A stretch of DNA of 64,000 bases, taken from Consotaella salsifontis (GTDB taxonomy: Bacteria > Pseudomonadota > Alphaproteobacteria > Rhizobiales > Rhizobiaceae). Each line of letters opens with the position of its first letter. The stretch's first letter is position 1. This document shows positions 1-7,079 of the stretch, one piece after another. A program made the position numbers and the translations under genes. The notes below the pieces were generated by a model that worked only from the letters and a program-made list of their open reading frames with translations, ran no database searches and was not told the origin of the DNA. The stretch spans positions 124,001 through 188,000 of the forward strand of contig NZ_FUXL01000006.1 in NCBI RefSeq assembly GCF_900167365.1. Reading direction: 5' to 3'.

Positions 1-269
1 ATCCCCGCGCCATCACCCATGAGCGGATCGGCCCCGACGGCCCCGCGATGGGTGAGATTTTCCAGGATGGTCAGGCCCTTGGCGATAATCTCGTGCGACT
101 TCTCGTTGCGCATATTGGCGATGAAGCCGACGCCGCACGCATCATGTTCGTGCGCGGCGCTGTAGAGACCGCCGGGCTCCGGGGTCGTTCGAATCGTGGC
201 TTTCGCCGTCGCATCATTCACGTCGCTGCGGTTCAAAGCCGCAAAGGCGGATGGCGTCAGCTCGGTCAT
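1..269 (-). CDS. gltB: glutamate synthase (NADPH) large subunit, N-terminal part
   Basis: Only the first 89 codons lie in the window; the rest is beyond the left edge. Glutamate synthase transfers the amide of glutamine to 2-oxoglutarate in ammonia assimilation. The translated start carries the class-II glutamine amidotransferase signature HDACGVGFIAN, followed by a LENLTHRGAVGADPLMGDG stretch typical of GltB. Cys45 should become the N-terminal nucleophile after removal of a short propeptide, as known for the family. The ATG at 269 is preceded by GGGGAG about 8 bases upstream, which supports this start. The identification rests on the conserved N-terminus only. Confidence 0.9.
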   Translation of the reverse strand, partial: MTELTPSAFAALNRSDVNDATAKATIRTTPEPGGLYSAAHEHDACGVGFIANMRNEKSHEIIAKGLTILENLTHRGAVGADPLMGDGAG

Positions 270-709
270 CGCTTCGTCTCCCCATCAGGTCCGCTTCGTC
301 ACCTTCGGAAGCGGCGTTGGATTTTTCGGCACAAAAAGCGACGCGGCGGGTCCTTTTACGAAAGGCTCGTCGCGGCGCATCGCCGTTCGACTGTCATGTT
401 GTGCGTTCGGTCCGGCGATAAGGCCGCCGATGGGGCATAGAATCCCGCCGGAAGTCAACGCGACTTCCGTCGAACCGCTCTGCCCTTCGCCCAGATAAGA
501 CAGCACTCCTGTCCTATCTCTCGCACGTATGACAGATGAAGACCCTGACGGCAAGGGCCTCCCGCCATCGGCAAACGCGCTCGGCTCGGCACGCTCGCGC
601 CATATAAACCGGACCCAAACCGCTGCGTCGGACCGCATTTGAAGGCTTCGTGGCCAGTTCGGAGCGAAATCCGCTTGCCGCAGCCTGCGGCGAGGTGTAG
701 CTGGCCGCG
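270..709. other. intergenic region between gltB and threonine aldolase gene
   Basis: This 440-base divergent region holds no convincing gene on either strand. It must contain promoters for gltB (leftward) and the aldolase gene (rightward). Its one clear structure is the inverted repeat at 493-519, listed separately. I see no riboswitch-like leader. Confidence 0.6.
493..519. promoter_or_regulatory. inverted repeat, candidate operator
   Basis: AGATAAGACAG (493-503) and CTGTCCTATCT (509-519) form 11-base arms with one mismatch around a 5-base spacer. It lies in the divergent gltB/ltaE intergenic region and is shaped like a dimeric regulator site. The regulator is unknown. Confidence 0.4.
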
Positions 710-1759
710 ATGATCTTCGCTTCCGACAATTTCTCCGGCGCGCACCCCGCCGTCAACGAATCTCTCGCCCGCTATTCCGGCGGGATGGCGACCGCCTATG
801 GCGGCAGCGACCTCGACAAGGCGATCGAACGGCGCTTCAACGAGATCTTCGAGCGCGAAGTCTTCGTCTTTTTCGTCGGCACCGGCACGGCCGCCAACTC
901 GCTCGCCCTGGCCGCGATGAACCGGCCGGGCGGCGTCGTTCTGTGCCATCGTGAGGCGCATATCATCGAGGACGAGTGCGGAGCGCCCGAGTTCTTCACG
1001 CATGGCGCCCGGCTTGCCGCAGTCGAGGGAGACTCGGGCCGAATCAACGCAAAGAGCCTTGAGCGCGAGCTTGAGCGCTTCAAGCCGGACTTTATCCACG
1101 CCGGTCAGCCGATGGCCATCTCCATCAGCCAGCCGACGGAAACGGGCACGATCTACTCGACCGATGAGATCGATGCGATCTGCGCCCTCGCCCATCGCCG
1201 CAAGCTCTCGGTCCACATGGACGGCGCGCGCTTTGCCAATGCGCTCGTCGCCACGGGCCTCACGCCGGCGGACATGACGTGGAAGCGCGGCGTCGACGTG
1301 ATGAGCTTTGGCGCCACGAAGAATGGCTGCTGGTGCGCCGAGGCCGTTGTCTTCTTCGACCCGGAGAAGGCCAAGCAGTTTCCCTACATCCGCAAGCGCG
1401 GCGCCCAGCTCTTTTCCAAGACGCGCTTCGTTGCCGCCCAGTTCGACGCCTATTTCGCCGATGGCCTGTGGCTGAAGCTCGCCGGCCATGCCAACGCGAT
1501 GGCAGAACGCATGCGCACCGCGATCGAGGCCAGTCCGCATGCGCGCGCCGCCTGGAAGACCACGACCAACGAGATCTTCGCCATTATCGAGGACGCCACC
1601 GCCGATCGCCTGCGTGCGGCGGGCGCCGTCTTTTACGAGTGGAACCCGCCTCACACCGGCGGCTCGCTGCTGGGCGACGATGAACAGCTCGTCCGCCTCG
1701 TGACCAGCTGGTCCACCGCCGAGGCGGATGTCGACCGGTTCTGCGAACTGCTTCGCTGA
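710..1759 (+). CDS. ltaE: low-specificity L-threonine aldolase (beta-eliminating lyase family)
   Basis: This is a PLP enzyme that cleaves L-threonine or allo-threonine to glycine and acetaldehyde. The 349-residue protein matches the fold-type I aldolase family in length. It begins with the typical FASDNFSG motif, has the cofactor-contacting Asp171 in HMDGARFANA, and carries the Schiff-base lysine at about residue 204 in SFGATKNG. It is a cytoplasmic single-gene unit, convergent with the DUF2000 gene with only 7 bases between them. Close homologues may prefer phenylserine-type or other beta-hydroxy amino acids, so substrate range is inferred from the family. Confidence 0.9.
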   Translation: MIFASDNFSGAHPAVNESLARYSGGMATAYGGSDLDKAIERRFNEIFEREVFVFFVGTGTAANSLALAAMNRPGGVVLCHREAHIIEDECGAPEFFTHGARLAAVEGDSGRINAKSLERELERFKPDFIHAGQPMAISISQPTETGTIYSTDEIDAICALAHRRKLSVHMDGARFANALVATGLTPADMTWKRGVDVMSFGATKNGCWCAEAVVFFDPEKAKQFPYIRKRGAQLFSKTRFVAAQFDAYFADGLWLKLAGHANAMAERMRTAIEASPHARAAWKTTTNEIFAIIEDATADRLRAAGAVFYEWNPPHTGGSLLGDDEQLVRLVTSWSTAEADVDRFCELLR

Positions 1760-1766
1760 ACAGTCC

Positions 1767-2174
1767 TCAGGGGTGCAGTTTTGCGCCCTTGATGGCCTTG
1801 TCGACGTCCTTCTGCGGCCCGCGAAGCGCGATACCGACAAGATCCGGTTCTTCGGCTGGCTCGGCCTTGAAGGCGCTCCGGTTCGCCGCGTCGTGCCCCG
1901 TGGAAAACATCGATCGCACGTAAGCCGCGTGCTGCAAGCCGCGCTCATAGCCGACGCGATGCGCCCGCAGGAGCAACGCGCGGTCGGCGGAGAAGATCAT
2001 CATCGGCTGGCCGAGCAACGGCACATAGCGGCGGCCGCTCGCGTCCTCGTACTCCTCGCCCATGGCATCGGGGGCCGCACCGGCGATGCCGGTGGCGAGA
2101 AACGCCGTCACGTTCAGCTTCTGCCACATGAGCAGATCACCGAGCACCAGGATCGCCACCTTCGTATCAAACAC
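1767..2174 (-). CDS. DUF2000 family protein
   Basis: This is a 135-residue protein whose start (WQKLNVTAFLATGIAG) and middle (YVPLLGQPMMIF) match the DUF2000 family. These are small cytoplasmic proteins of unknown function, structurally related to peptidyl-tRNA hydrolase-like folds. The start is a GTG at 2174 preceded by AAAGGAG eight bases upstream, so GTG initiation looks genuine. It sits directly behind the AraC-family regulator on the same strand with a 38-base gap and may be cotranscribed. No catalytic role can be read from the sequence. Confidence 0.75.
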   Translation of the reverse strand: MFDTKVAILVLGDLLMWQKLNVTAFLATGIAGAAPDAMGEEYEDASGRRYVPLLGQPMMIFSADRALLLRAHRVGYERGLQHAAYVRSMFSTGHDAANRSAFKAEPAEEPDLVGIALRGPQKDVDKAIKGAKLHP

Positions 2175-2212
2175 GTCGCCATCTCCTTTCGCAGTTGCCG
2201 AAAGGGGCAGGC

Positions 2213-3052
2213 TTATCCGCGGCGGAAGAGCGCGTCTGGAACGTCCGTGCGGGCGCGATAGGCCGCGGGCGTGACGCCGTAGGCGCGACGGAACCAGCGG
2301 CCGAAATGACTTTGGTCAGCGAAGCCACACGTTGAGGCCACAACGGCCGGCGCCTCGCCACGCTTCAACAGGTCGCGCGCCTTAGAGAGGCGGACCTGCA
2401 TCATGTAACGATGCGGAGACGTGCCATAGGCGGCCCTGAAGGCTCGCGCGAGCTGGAAGCGGTCCCTGGCGCCGACAGCCTGCGCGAGCTCGTCCGCGCC
2501 AACCGGCTCATCGTAAAGCTCTCTCAGGCGGTCCCTCGCGCGGCGCGCCACAAGCGGGCTCAGGTCATCCACCTCCGGCTTGTCGACAAAACCAAGATGC
2601 ATCCGCAGCCGCGAAAGAACGGCATCGAAGGCGGCATCCCGCGTCAGCCTCTCCGCCGGCTCCGCCAGAGTCATGCAGGCGTTTCGGATGGCGCTTGCGA
2701 GAGAAGGATCGTCGGACAGGGTGGCGCGAAACCCTCCTTCGCGCGCCTCGCCTCGGCGAACCTCACGGCGCACCAGCTCCTGCGGCAGATAAAGCATGCT
2801 GTAGGTAAAGCCGCCGTCCGGCCCGGCATCGCCGTCGTGCATCTCTCCCGGCTCGATGAGAATGATCCGCTCAGGCGTGCTGCGCTGACGTCGGCCGCGA
2901 CAGTGGAAATTCTGAACGCCGTGATCGGTGACCCCGACCAGCCATTCGTCGTGGTGATGAAGGTCATAGGCATGGCCGAAGAACCGGGCGCGGACGGCCT
3001 CGATGCCGCTTGCCTCGTCTCTTGCGAACCAGATTCGATCTCGTGAGGTCAT
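2213..3052 (-). CDS. AraC family transcriptional regulator with cupin sensor domain
   Basis: A 279-residue regulator. The N-terminal half is an AraC-type cupin sensor (EPGEMHDGDAG region). The C-terminal ~100 residues form the double helix-turn-helix, with ARAFRAAYGTSPHRYMMQ and CGFADQSHFGRWFRRAYGVT, the classical AraC signature. It is divergent from the P5C-reductase-like gene that starts 113 bases away, which is therefore the first candidate target. The DUF2000 gene follows on the same strand. The inducer is unknown; homologues near amino-acid exporters and racemases sense small metabolites. Confidence 0.85.
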   Translation of the reverse strand: MTSRDRIWFARDEASGIEAVRARFFGHAYDLHHHDEWLVGVTDHGVQNFHCRGRRQRSTPERIILIEPGEMHDGDAGPDGGFTYSMLYLPQELVRREVRRGEAREGGFRATLSDDPSLASAIRNACMTLAEPAERLTRDAAFDAVLSRLRMHLGFVDKPEVDDLSPLVARRARDRLRELYDEPVGADELAQAVGARDRFQLARAFRAAYGTSPHRYMMQVRLSKARDLLKRGEAPAVVASTCGFADQSHFGRWFRRAYGVTPAAYRARTDVPDALFRRG

Positions 3053-3164
3053 TCTGCTTCATCTACCACGCCACGGGCGCAGCGACAGCGCCCACGTTGA
3101 ACCCTGGCCTCAGGTCCGGCTTCGCGTTACTCCGCTTGCGGCAAGACCTTATGGAGGAATCACG

Positions 3165-3923
3165 ATGGATTATGGGATCGTCGGCGTCGGCTCCATCGCT
3201 TCGGCGATTGTCACCGGCCTATGCAAGGGGCCCAATGCGCCGACGGTTCGGCTGTCGCCCCGCAACGCCGAGCGCGCCGCCATGCTCGCCGAGCGTTTTC
3301 CCTCGGTCGAGGTGGCGAGCGACAATCAGGCCGCCATCGAGGGCGCCAAGGTCGTCATCCTGGCGCTGCGACCCGCCGACGTGGCGTCGGTGCTGGATCA
3401 ACTCGTTTTCACCGAAGATCAAACCGTCGTCAGCGTCATGGCGGGGGTATCGCTGGCAAAGCTCGCCCCTCTCGTGGCGCCCGCGCGCGACATCGCGCGC
3501 GCCATTCCGCTCCCGGCCGTCGCAAGATGCGAGGGAACCACCCCCATCTACCCGGCAACAGAAGCCGCAACAGCTCTGTTTTCCCCGTTGGGTGGGGTCG
3601 TCCCTCTCGACCGCGAGAGCGCGCTTGAGGCCGTTTCCGTCTCCAGCGCAACGGTATCCGCCCATATGCGCTATCTCGACGCCATCGCGCGATGGCTGGT
3701 GGAGCGGGGCATTCCCGGTCCCCAGGCCACAAGGCTTGTGGCAACGGTCTTCGCGGGCCTCGCTCCGGATCTGGAAAGCCCGGAGGTCGATTTTTCCCAT
3801 CTTGCCGCCGATCATGCGACGCCGGGCGGGTTGAACGAGTGCTTCGCTCGCCTCCTCGACGAGGCGGGTGTCTTCGAGACGGTCCACGAGGCGCTGGAAA
3901 AGACAGCCGAACGGGCCCGGTAG
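3165..3923 (+). CDS. pyrroline-5-carboxylate reductase family oxidoreductase
   Basis: A 252-residue protein with an N-terminal Rossmann fold (MDYGIVGVGSIASAIVTG). Its C-terminal all-helical part ends in an ATPGGLNE motif, equivalent to the TPGGTTE motif of ProC-type dimerisation domains. I chose the ATG at 3165 because GGAGG lies 7 bases upstream and the Rossmann strand begins at once; a longer frame opens upstream without a binding site. True ProC makes proline from P5C. This one diverges from housekeeping ProC and, lying opposite an AraC regulator, is more likely a catabolic or accessory NAD(P)-dependent reductase. Confidence 0.75.
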   Translation: MDYGIVGVGSIASAIVTGLCKGPNAPTVRLSPRNAERAAMLAERFPSVEVASDNQAAIEGAKVVILALRPADVASVLDQLVFTEDQTVVSVMAGVSLAKLAPLVAPARDIARAIPLPAVARCEGTTPIYPATEAATALFSPLGGVVPLDRESALEAVSVSSATVSAHMRYLDAIARWLVERGIPGPQATRLVATVFAGLAPDLESPEVDFSHLAADHATPGGLNECFARLLDEAGVFETVHEALEKTAERAR

Positions 3924-3932
3924 ATGCGCGAA

Positions 3933-3968
3933 GCGGCGGTCCGGCCCGCCTAAAGGGCCAGCCGCCGC
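3933..3968. terminator. hairpin between convergent genes, probable bidirectional terminator
   Basis: GCGGCGG (3933-3939) plus GGCCC (3943-3947) pair with GGGCC (3955-3959) plus CCGCCGC (3962-3968), giving a 12-pair interrupted stem. It lies between the ends of the reductase and hydrolase genes. There is no strong T-run on either side. Confidence 0.45.
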
Positions 3969-3988
3969 GAAGAGAAACGCCAATCGTA

Positions 3989-4807
3989 TCAGGCGATGAA
4001 GCGGATCAGATCCTCGTTCAGCCGCTGAGGCGCCGTCGCGAAGAGCCCGTGCGGCTCGCCGTCATATTCGAGCAGCGTGGCGTTCGGCATGCCCGCCTTC
4101 GCGGCCCGCCCCGCGACAGCGATCGGGACCGTCTTGTCGGCCGTGCCGTGAATGATCAAGGTCGGCACGGTGAAGGCGGAAAGATCGGGGCGGAAGTCGG
4201 TCTTGGCGAAGGCATCGACACAGCGGATGGTGGCGAGCGGGCTCGCCATGATGGCGAGGATGAACGACCAGTCCAACAGCTTCTCGCTCACCGGGCTGGA
4301 TACCAAGCCGACGCCGTAGAACTGTTTCGCGAAGGTCCCGAGGAAGTCGAACCGGTCCTTGCGGATCTCATCCTTCATGTCCTCGAACACGCTGCCGTCG
4401 ACGCCGTCGGGGTTCGTCGCATCCTTCAGCATGTAAGGCACGACGGAGCTGATCAGCACCGCTTTGGCGACGCGATCCGCACCGTGGCGCGACAGGTAGC
4501 GGGCCACTTCGCCGCCGCCCATGGAAAAGCCGACGAGCGTCGCATTACGGACATCGCAGCCATCGAGCACCGCGGCGAGATCGTCCGCGAAGGTGTCGTA
4601 GTCATATCCGCTGGCGGGATGGCCTGACTGTCCGAAGCCGCGCCGGTCATAGGTGATGACGCGATAGCCGGCTTCGAGAAGCGCGAGCGTCTGGTATTCG
4701 AACATGTCGCCGGGCAGCGGCCAACCATGGACCAGCACCACCGGCTTGCCGCGACCGGAATCCTTGACGTGAAGAGCGACATCATCGGCCGCCTTGATCA
4801 TGGGCAT
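3989..4807 (-). CDS. alpha/beta hydrolase (non-haem chloroperoxidase-like)
   Basis: A 272-residue alpha/beta hydrolase with a complete catalytic triad: Ser95 in GFSMGGGE, Asp224 in IHGTADKTVP and His253 in DGEPHGLF. The oxyanion-side HGWPLPGD motif near residue 27 is typical of the cofactor-free chloroperoxidase/arylesterase group. The start at 4807 follows GGGAGA about 8 bases upstream; a longer frame from 4852 lacks a binding site. No signal peptide, so cytoplasmic. The natural substrate, ester or lactone, cannot be predicted; bromoperoxidase activity in this group is usually a side reaction. Confidence 0.85.
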   Translation of the reverse strand: MPMIKAADDVALHVKDSGRGKPVVLVHGWPLPGDMFEYQTLALLEAGYRVITYDRRGFGQSGHPASGYDYDTFADDLAAVLDGCDVRNATLVGFSMGGGEVARYLSRHGADRVAKAVLISSVVPYMLKDATNPDGVDGSVFEDMKDEIRKDRFDFLGTFAKQFYGVGLVSSPVSEKLLDWSFILAIMASPLATIRCVDAFAKTDFRPDLSAFTVPTLIIHGTADKTVPIAVAGRAAKAGMPNATLLEYDGEPHGLFATAPQRLNEDLIRFIA

Positions 4808-4910
4808 TTCGATTCTCCCTGTTTGAGAAACCGAAACCGCCGATGAACCCACCTGTTCCGCAAGGCGATGCGGCGCCAGACTCCCGCGCCCGGATAGTTG
4901 ACGAAGTTGG

Positions 4911-5549
4911 TCAGTCTACCGCCGTACGCTCCTGCCCTTCATCCGCGCCATTCAGCGCCGGCCCGGCGAGGCGGAGAGAATAGGCCGCGATATCCTTCGG
5001 CCATGTCGAGACCTTGTCTGCAAGCTTCGCCGGCTCGCGCGCGAACAATGCGCGGACGGCTTCCTCGAAACCCGGAAGATCGCCGGCCATGGCCGACATG
5101 AAATGGTAGGACGCCGCCTGCGCATCTCTTACAGCACCGCGATCCCCCTCGCCGCGCCGCGCCTGATCGACAAGCCGCCGCAGGGCAGCGGAGATGCCGC
5201 CCGGTTGCTTCTCGAGCCACTCCCAGTGCCTGGGGAGCAGCGTCACCTCCCGAGGGACGACGCCAAGCCTGGGGCGCCCCCGGCCGCGCGTCGACGCTCG
5301 GTCACCTGGGCTCTCCGCCACGGAGGATGCGTCTGGCGCGCCCGCGCCCGTCACTCGCTCTTCGGCAGGCCCTTGCGGCTCCACGGGATCAAGATCGACG
5401 ACCGCGCCTGTCTCGTCATCGAAGACAAGAACGGCGTCGGGGCCGGCGAGCGCCTCGCGCACGGCCTCCGTGACGGCCGCCAGAGACCCTTCCGCGATTT
5501 TCCTTGTTCCCGCGAAGGCCGTGGCATGGCGGCGATGGGAACCGGTCAT
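4911..5549 (-). CDS. DUF2239 family protein
   Basis: A 212-residue cytoplasmic protein of a conserved but uncharacterised family. Recognisable parts are the N-terminal AFAGTRKIAEG segment, a VFDDETGAVVDLD segment near residue 45, a basic GRGRPRLGVVPREVTLLP stretch, and a helical C-terminal half. The GRPRLG stretch followed by a compact helical WEWLEKQPGG region looks DNA-binding. The ATG at 5549 follows GGAGAAGAGG; an in-frame GTG four codons earlier is less likely. It is divergent from the GIY-YIG gene across two CCCGGG-centred boxes and could bind them, but that is inference. Confidence 0.75.
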   Translation of the reverse strand: MTGSHRRHATAFAGTRKIAEGSLAAVTEAVREALAGPDAVLVFDDETGAVVDLDPVEPQGPAEERVTGAGAPDASSVAESPGDRASTRGRGRPRLGVVPREVTLLPRHWEWLEKQPGGISAALRRLVDQARRGEGDRGAVRDAQAASYHFMSAMAGDLPGFEEAVRALFAREPAKLADKVSTWPKDIAAYSLRLAGPALNGADEGQERTAVD

Positions 5550-5561
5550 CCTCTTCTCCAC

Positions 5562-5610
5562 ATTTTTACCCGGGCATTAATTGCCGGAATCATTTTACCC
5601 GGGTATAATT
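5562..5610. promoter_or_regulatory. two near-palindromic TTTTACCCGGG boxes
   Basis: Box 1 (5564-5582) reads TTTTACCCGGGCATTAATT and box 2 (5593-5610) reads TTTTACCCGGGTATAATT. The CCCGGG centres are 29 bp apart, close to three helical turns. They sit in the 104-base gap between the divergent DUF2239 and GIY-YIG genes, overlapping where promoters must lie. Cooperative binding of one dimeric regulator is the natural reading. Confidence 0.55.
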
Positions 5611-5653
5611 AGCCGCATCCATCGCATTGCGCCAGCTCGATCAGGAGGCAACC

Positions 5654-5989
5654 TTGAAAAGCGAAGAGAGGAAGGCGGCAGTCGCCGAATACAAGAAGCG
5701 AAAGGTCGCTTCCGGCATCTTTGCCTTGAGATGCAGCGCCGACGGCCAGATCTGGGTCGGTCGCGCGCCGGACGTCTCGAAGATCGAAAACCGGCTGTGG
5801 TTCACGCTGGAGCGAGGCGCCTCGATCAACCGCACTCTTCAGGCCTCCTGGCAGCAGCACGGTCGCAAGGCCTTCGCGATCGAGATCGTGGAGCATCTCG
5901 AAGAAGAGAGCGATCCGTATCTGCGCGAAAGCGTTGCCAAGGAGCGTCTTGCCTTCTGGCGCGCTTCATTGAGTGCATCCGCCTTCTGA
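5654..5989 (+). CDS. GIY-YIG nuclease family protein
   Basis: A small protein of about 111 residues. The core begins GIFALRCSADGQIWVGRAPD, in which GIF and WVG stand in for the GIY and YIG strands. NRLWFTLERG and the later Glu-rich helix fit the degenerate GIY-YIG family common in Hyphomicrobiales. The TTG at 5654 has AGGAGG five bases upstream, so I prefer it to the TTG at 5627. The tyrosines of the catalytic pair are replaced, so nuclease activity is uncertain. It is divergent from the DUF2239 gene and shares its promoter boxes. Confidence 0.65.
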   Translation: MKSEERKAAVAEYKKRKVASGIFALRCSADGQIWVGRAPDVSKIENRLWFTLERGASINRTLQASWQQHGRKAFAIEIVEHLEEESDPYLRESVAKERLAFWRASLSASAF

Positions 5990-6029
5990 GCGACCGGTGG
6001 TCACGAAAGACAGCACCCTGAAACGACAA

Positions 6030-6049
6030 GCGGCGCCCAAAGGCGCCGC
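6030..6049. terminator. perfect hairpin between convergent genes
   Basis: GCGGCGCC (6030-6037) pairs perfectly with GGCGCCGC (6042-6049) around a CAAA loop. It separates the ends of the GIY-YIG gene (+) and the Hsp20 gene (-). Neither side has a good T-run, so termination is likely but not certain. Confidence 0.5.
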
Positions 6050-6075
6050 CATAAACACTCATTCGCCTGCCGCGA

Positions 6076-6546
6076 TCAGGCGGCGTTCGCCTCGATCTGC
6101 TTTGAATTGCCGTTGCCAACCGAGGCGATCTCGATCTTGCGCGGCTTCATCGCCTCGGGGATGACGCGGACGAGATCGATGTGGAGCAGGCCGTTCTTGA
6201 GGCTCGCGCCCTTCACCTCGACATACTCGGCAAGCTGGAAGCGGCGCTCGAAGGCGCGTCCGGCGATACCGCGATAGAGAATGTCGCGCTCGCCCTCTTC
6301 CTTCTCATCCTTCTTCTCGCCCTTCACGGTCAGCACGTTCTCGCGCGATTCAAGCGAAAGGTCGTTCTCGCCGAAGCCGGCCACCGCCATGGTGATGCGG
6401 TAGGCGTTCTCGCCGGTGCGCTCGATGTTGTACGGGGGATAGCTGGGGCTTGCGCTCTCCGGCTGCCCGAGACTGTCGAGCATCGAGAAAAGGCGGTCGA
6501 AGCCGACGGTCGAGCGATAGAGGGGAGCAAAATCAACGTGACGCAT
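6076..6546 (-). CDS. Hsp20 family small heat shock protein (IbpA-like)
   Basis: A 156-residue small heat shock protein, an ATP-independent holdase that keeps unfolding proteins refoldable. The N-terminus (MRHVDFAPLYRSTVGFDRLF) is typical of rhizobial class-A sHsps. The alpha-crystallin domain runs from about residue 35 to 135, with YRITMAVAGFGENDL, a VKGEKK segment and an IAGRAFERRFQLAEYV segment. The C-terminal tail keeps an IEI-like anchor. The ATG at 6546 follows AGGAGG seven bases upstream. Expression is probably heat-controlled twice, by the sigma-32-like promoter and the ROSE-like leader described next. Confidence 0.92.
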   Translation of the reverse strand: MRHVDFAPLYRSTVGFDRLFSMLDSLGQPESASPSYPPYNIERTGENAYRITMAVAGFGENDLSLESRENVLTVKGEKKDEKEEGERDILYRGIAGRAFERRFQLAEYVEVKGASLKNGLLHIDLVRVIPEAMKPRKIEIASVGNGNSKQIEANAA

Positions 6547-6646
6547 AATCGTCCTCCTGGGAAGCAACATGACAGTGCGTTTTGGCTGGGCGATGGCTCC
6601 CACTGAGGCGAACCCGACCCGCCAGTGGCCCCGGTTGGCGGCCACG
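6547..6646 (-). promoter_or_regulatory. ROSE-like RNA thermometer in the hsp20 leader
   Basis: The roughly 100-base leader can fold into successive hairpins: a GTGGCC/GGCCAC stem, and an alternative CCACTGGCG/CGCC-CAGTGG stem that shares its GCCAC segment. Immediately before the start lies TTGCTTCCCAGGAGGA. The TTGCT element opposite AGGAGG is the hallmark of ROSE elements, in which a U(U/C)GCU strand masks the ribosome site until the temperature rises. Length, position and target gene class all fit. The fold was traced by eye, not computed. Confidence 0.65.
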
Positions 6647-6652
6647 TCGATG

Positions 6653-6681
6653 AGATGGTGAGGGCTTCGACGGGCTTCAAG
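6653..6681 (-). promoter_or_regulatory. sigma-32-type heat-shock promoter of hsp20
   Basis: Read on the minus strand: CTTGAA (6681-6676), 17 bases, then CCATCT (6658-6653). This matches the alphaproteobacterial RpoH consensus of CTTGAA followed by a CCAT-type -10 element. Transcription would start near 6646, giving the leader described above. Confidence 0.6.
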
Positions 6682-6735
6682 ACCCGGACCAACAATGATC
6701 GCGCAAGGCGACAAGTCGCTGAAACTCCCGGCATT

Positions 6736-6776
6736 CCTGAACGCTGGATGAACGAGGCCTTCCGGTATCGTTCAGG
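6736..6776. promoter_or_regulatory. inverted repeat CCTGAACG...CGTTCAGG
   Basis: CCTGAACG (6736-6743) and CGTTCAGG (6769-6776) are perfect 8-base inverted copies separated by 25 bases. They lie just upstream of the candidate small RNA. They could be a regulator site, or the half-sites of two dimers. Confidence 0.35.
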
Positions 6777-6779
6777 CAG

Positions 6780-6965
6780 GCCGAGTTATGTTTGCGTCAT
6801 CTCCTGCCACACCGCGCCGGCATCAAAGGACCCAGGACGGCTCGAGGGTAAGGCAGAGCATTCGGGCTGCTCGGCAGTCTGGACACCAGCAAACGGTCGC
6901 AGCGTCCCGTCCCTTCCGCTGTGGCTGTCGGGCCGAGAACACTCCGGTGTTCTCGGCCCTTTTTT
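6780..6965 (+). ncRNA. candidate small RNA ending at a strong intrinsic terminator
   Basis: No coding region on the plus strand precedes the very strong terminator at 6930-6965. The nearest plus-strand gene ends almost 950 bases upstream, beyond another hairpin and the whole hsp20 gene. A terminator of this quality implies a transcript ending here. The start is not defined; the region after the 6736-6776 repeat is a guess. I could not match it to a known RNA family by eye. Confidence 0.35.
6930..6965 (+). terminator. strong Rho-independent terminator
   Basis: GGGCCGAGAACAC (6930-6942) pairs perfectly with GTGTTCTCGGCCC (6947-6959) around a TCCG tetraloop, followed by six T. The 13-pair stem plus T-run is a textbook intrinsic terminator reading rightward. 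The minus strand has no T-run. Confidence 0.9.
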
Positions 6966-7079
6966 GTTGGAGGCGTGCGGACCGCCCTTAAGTTCTGTCA
7001 AGCCCAGAGGGTGCATTCTCAACTTGGCCGTTACGGCCTAGAAGAGAAGAATGAGAGCTTCGATGCCACGGCTGCGCCC

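Noticed and set aside
6780..6929. Signal recognition particle, RNase P or tmRNA gene for the orphan transcript
   Set aside because: None of the conserved cores of those RNAs (for example the SRP GGAAG tetraloop region) was found in the stretch.
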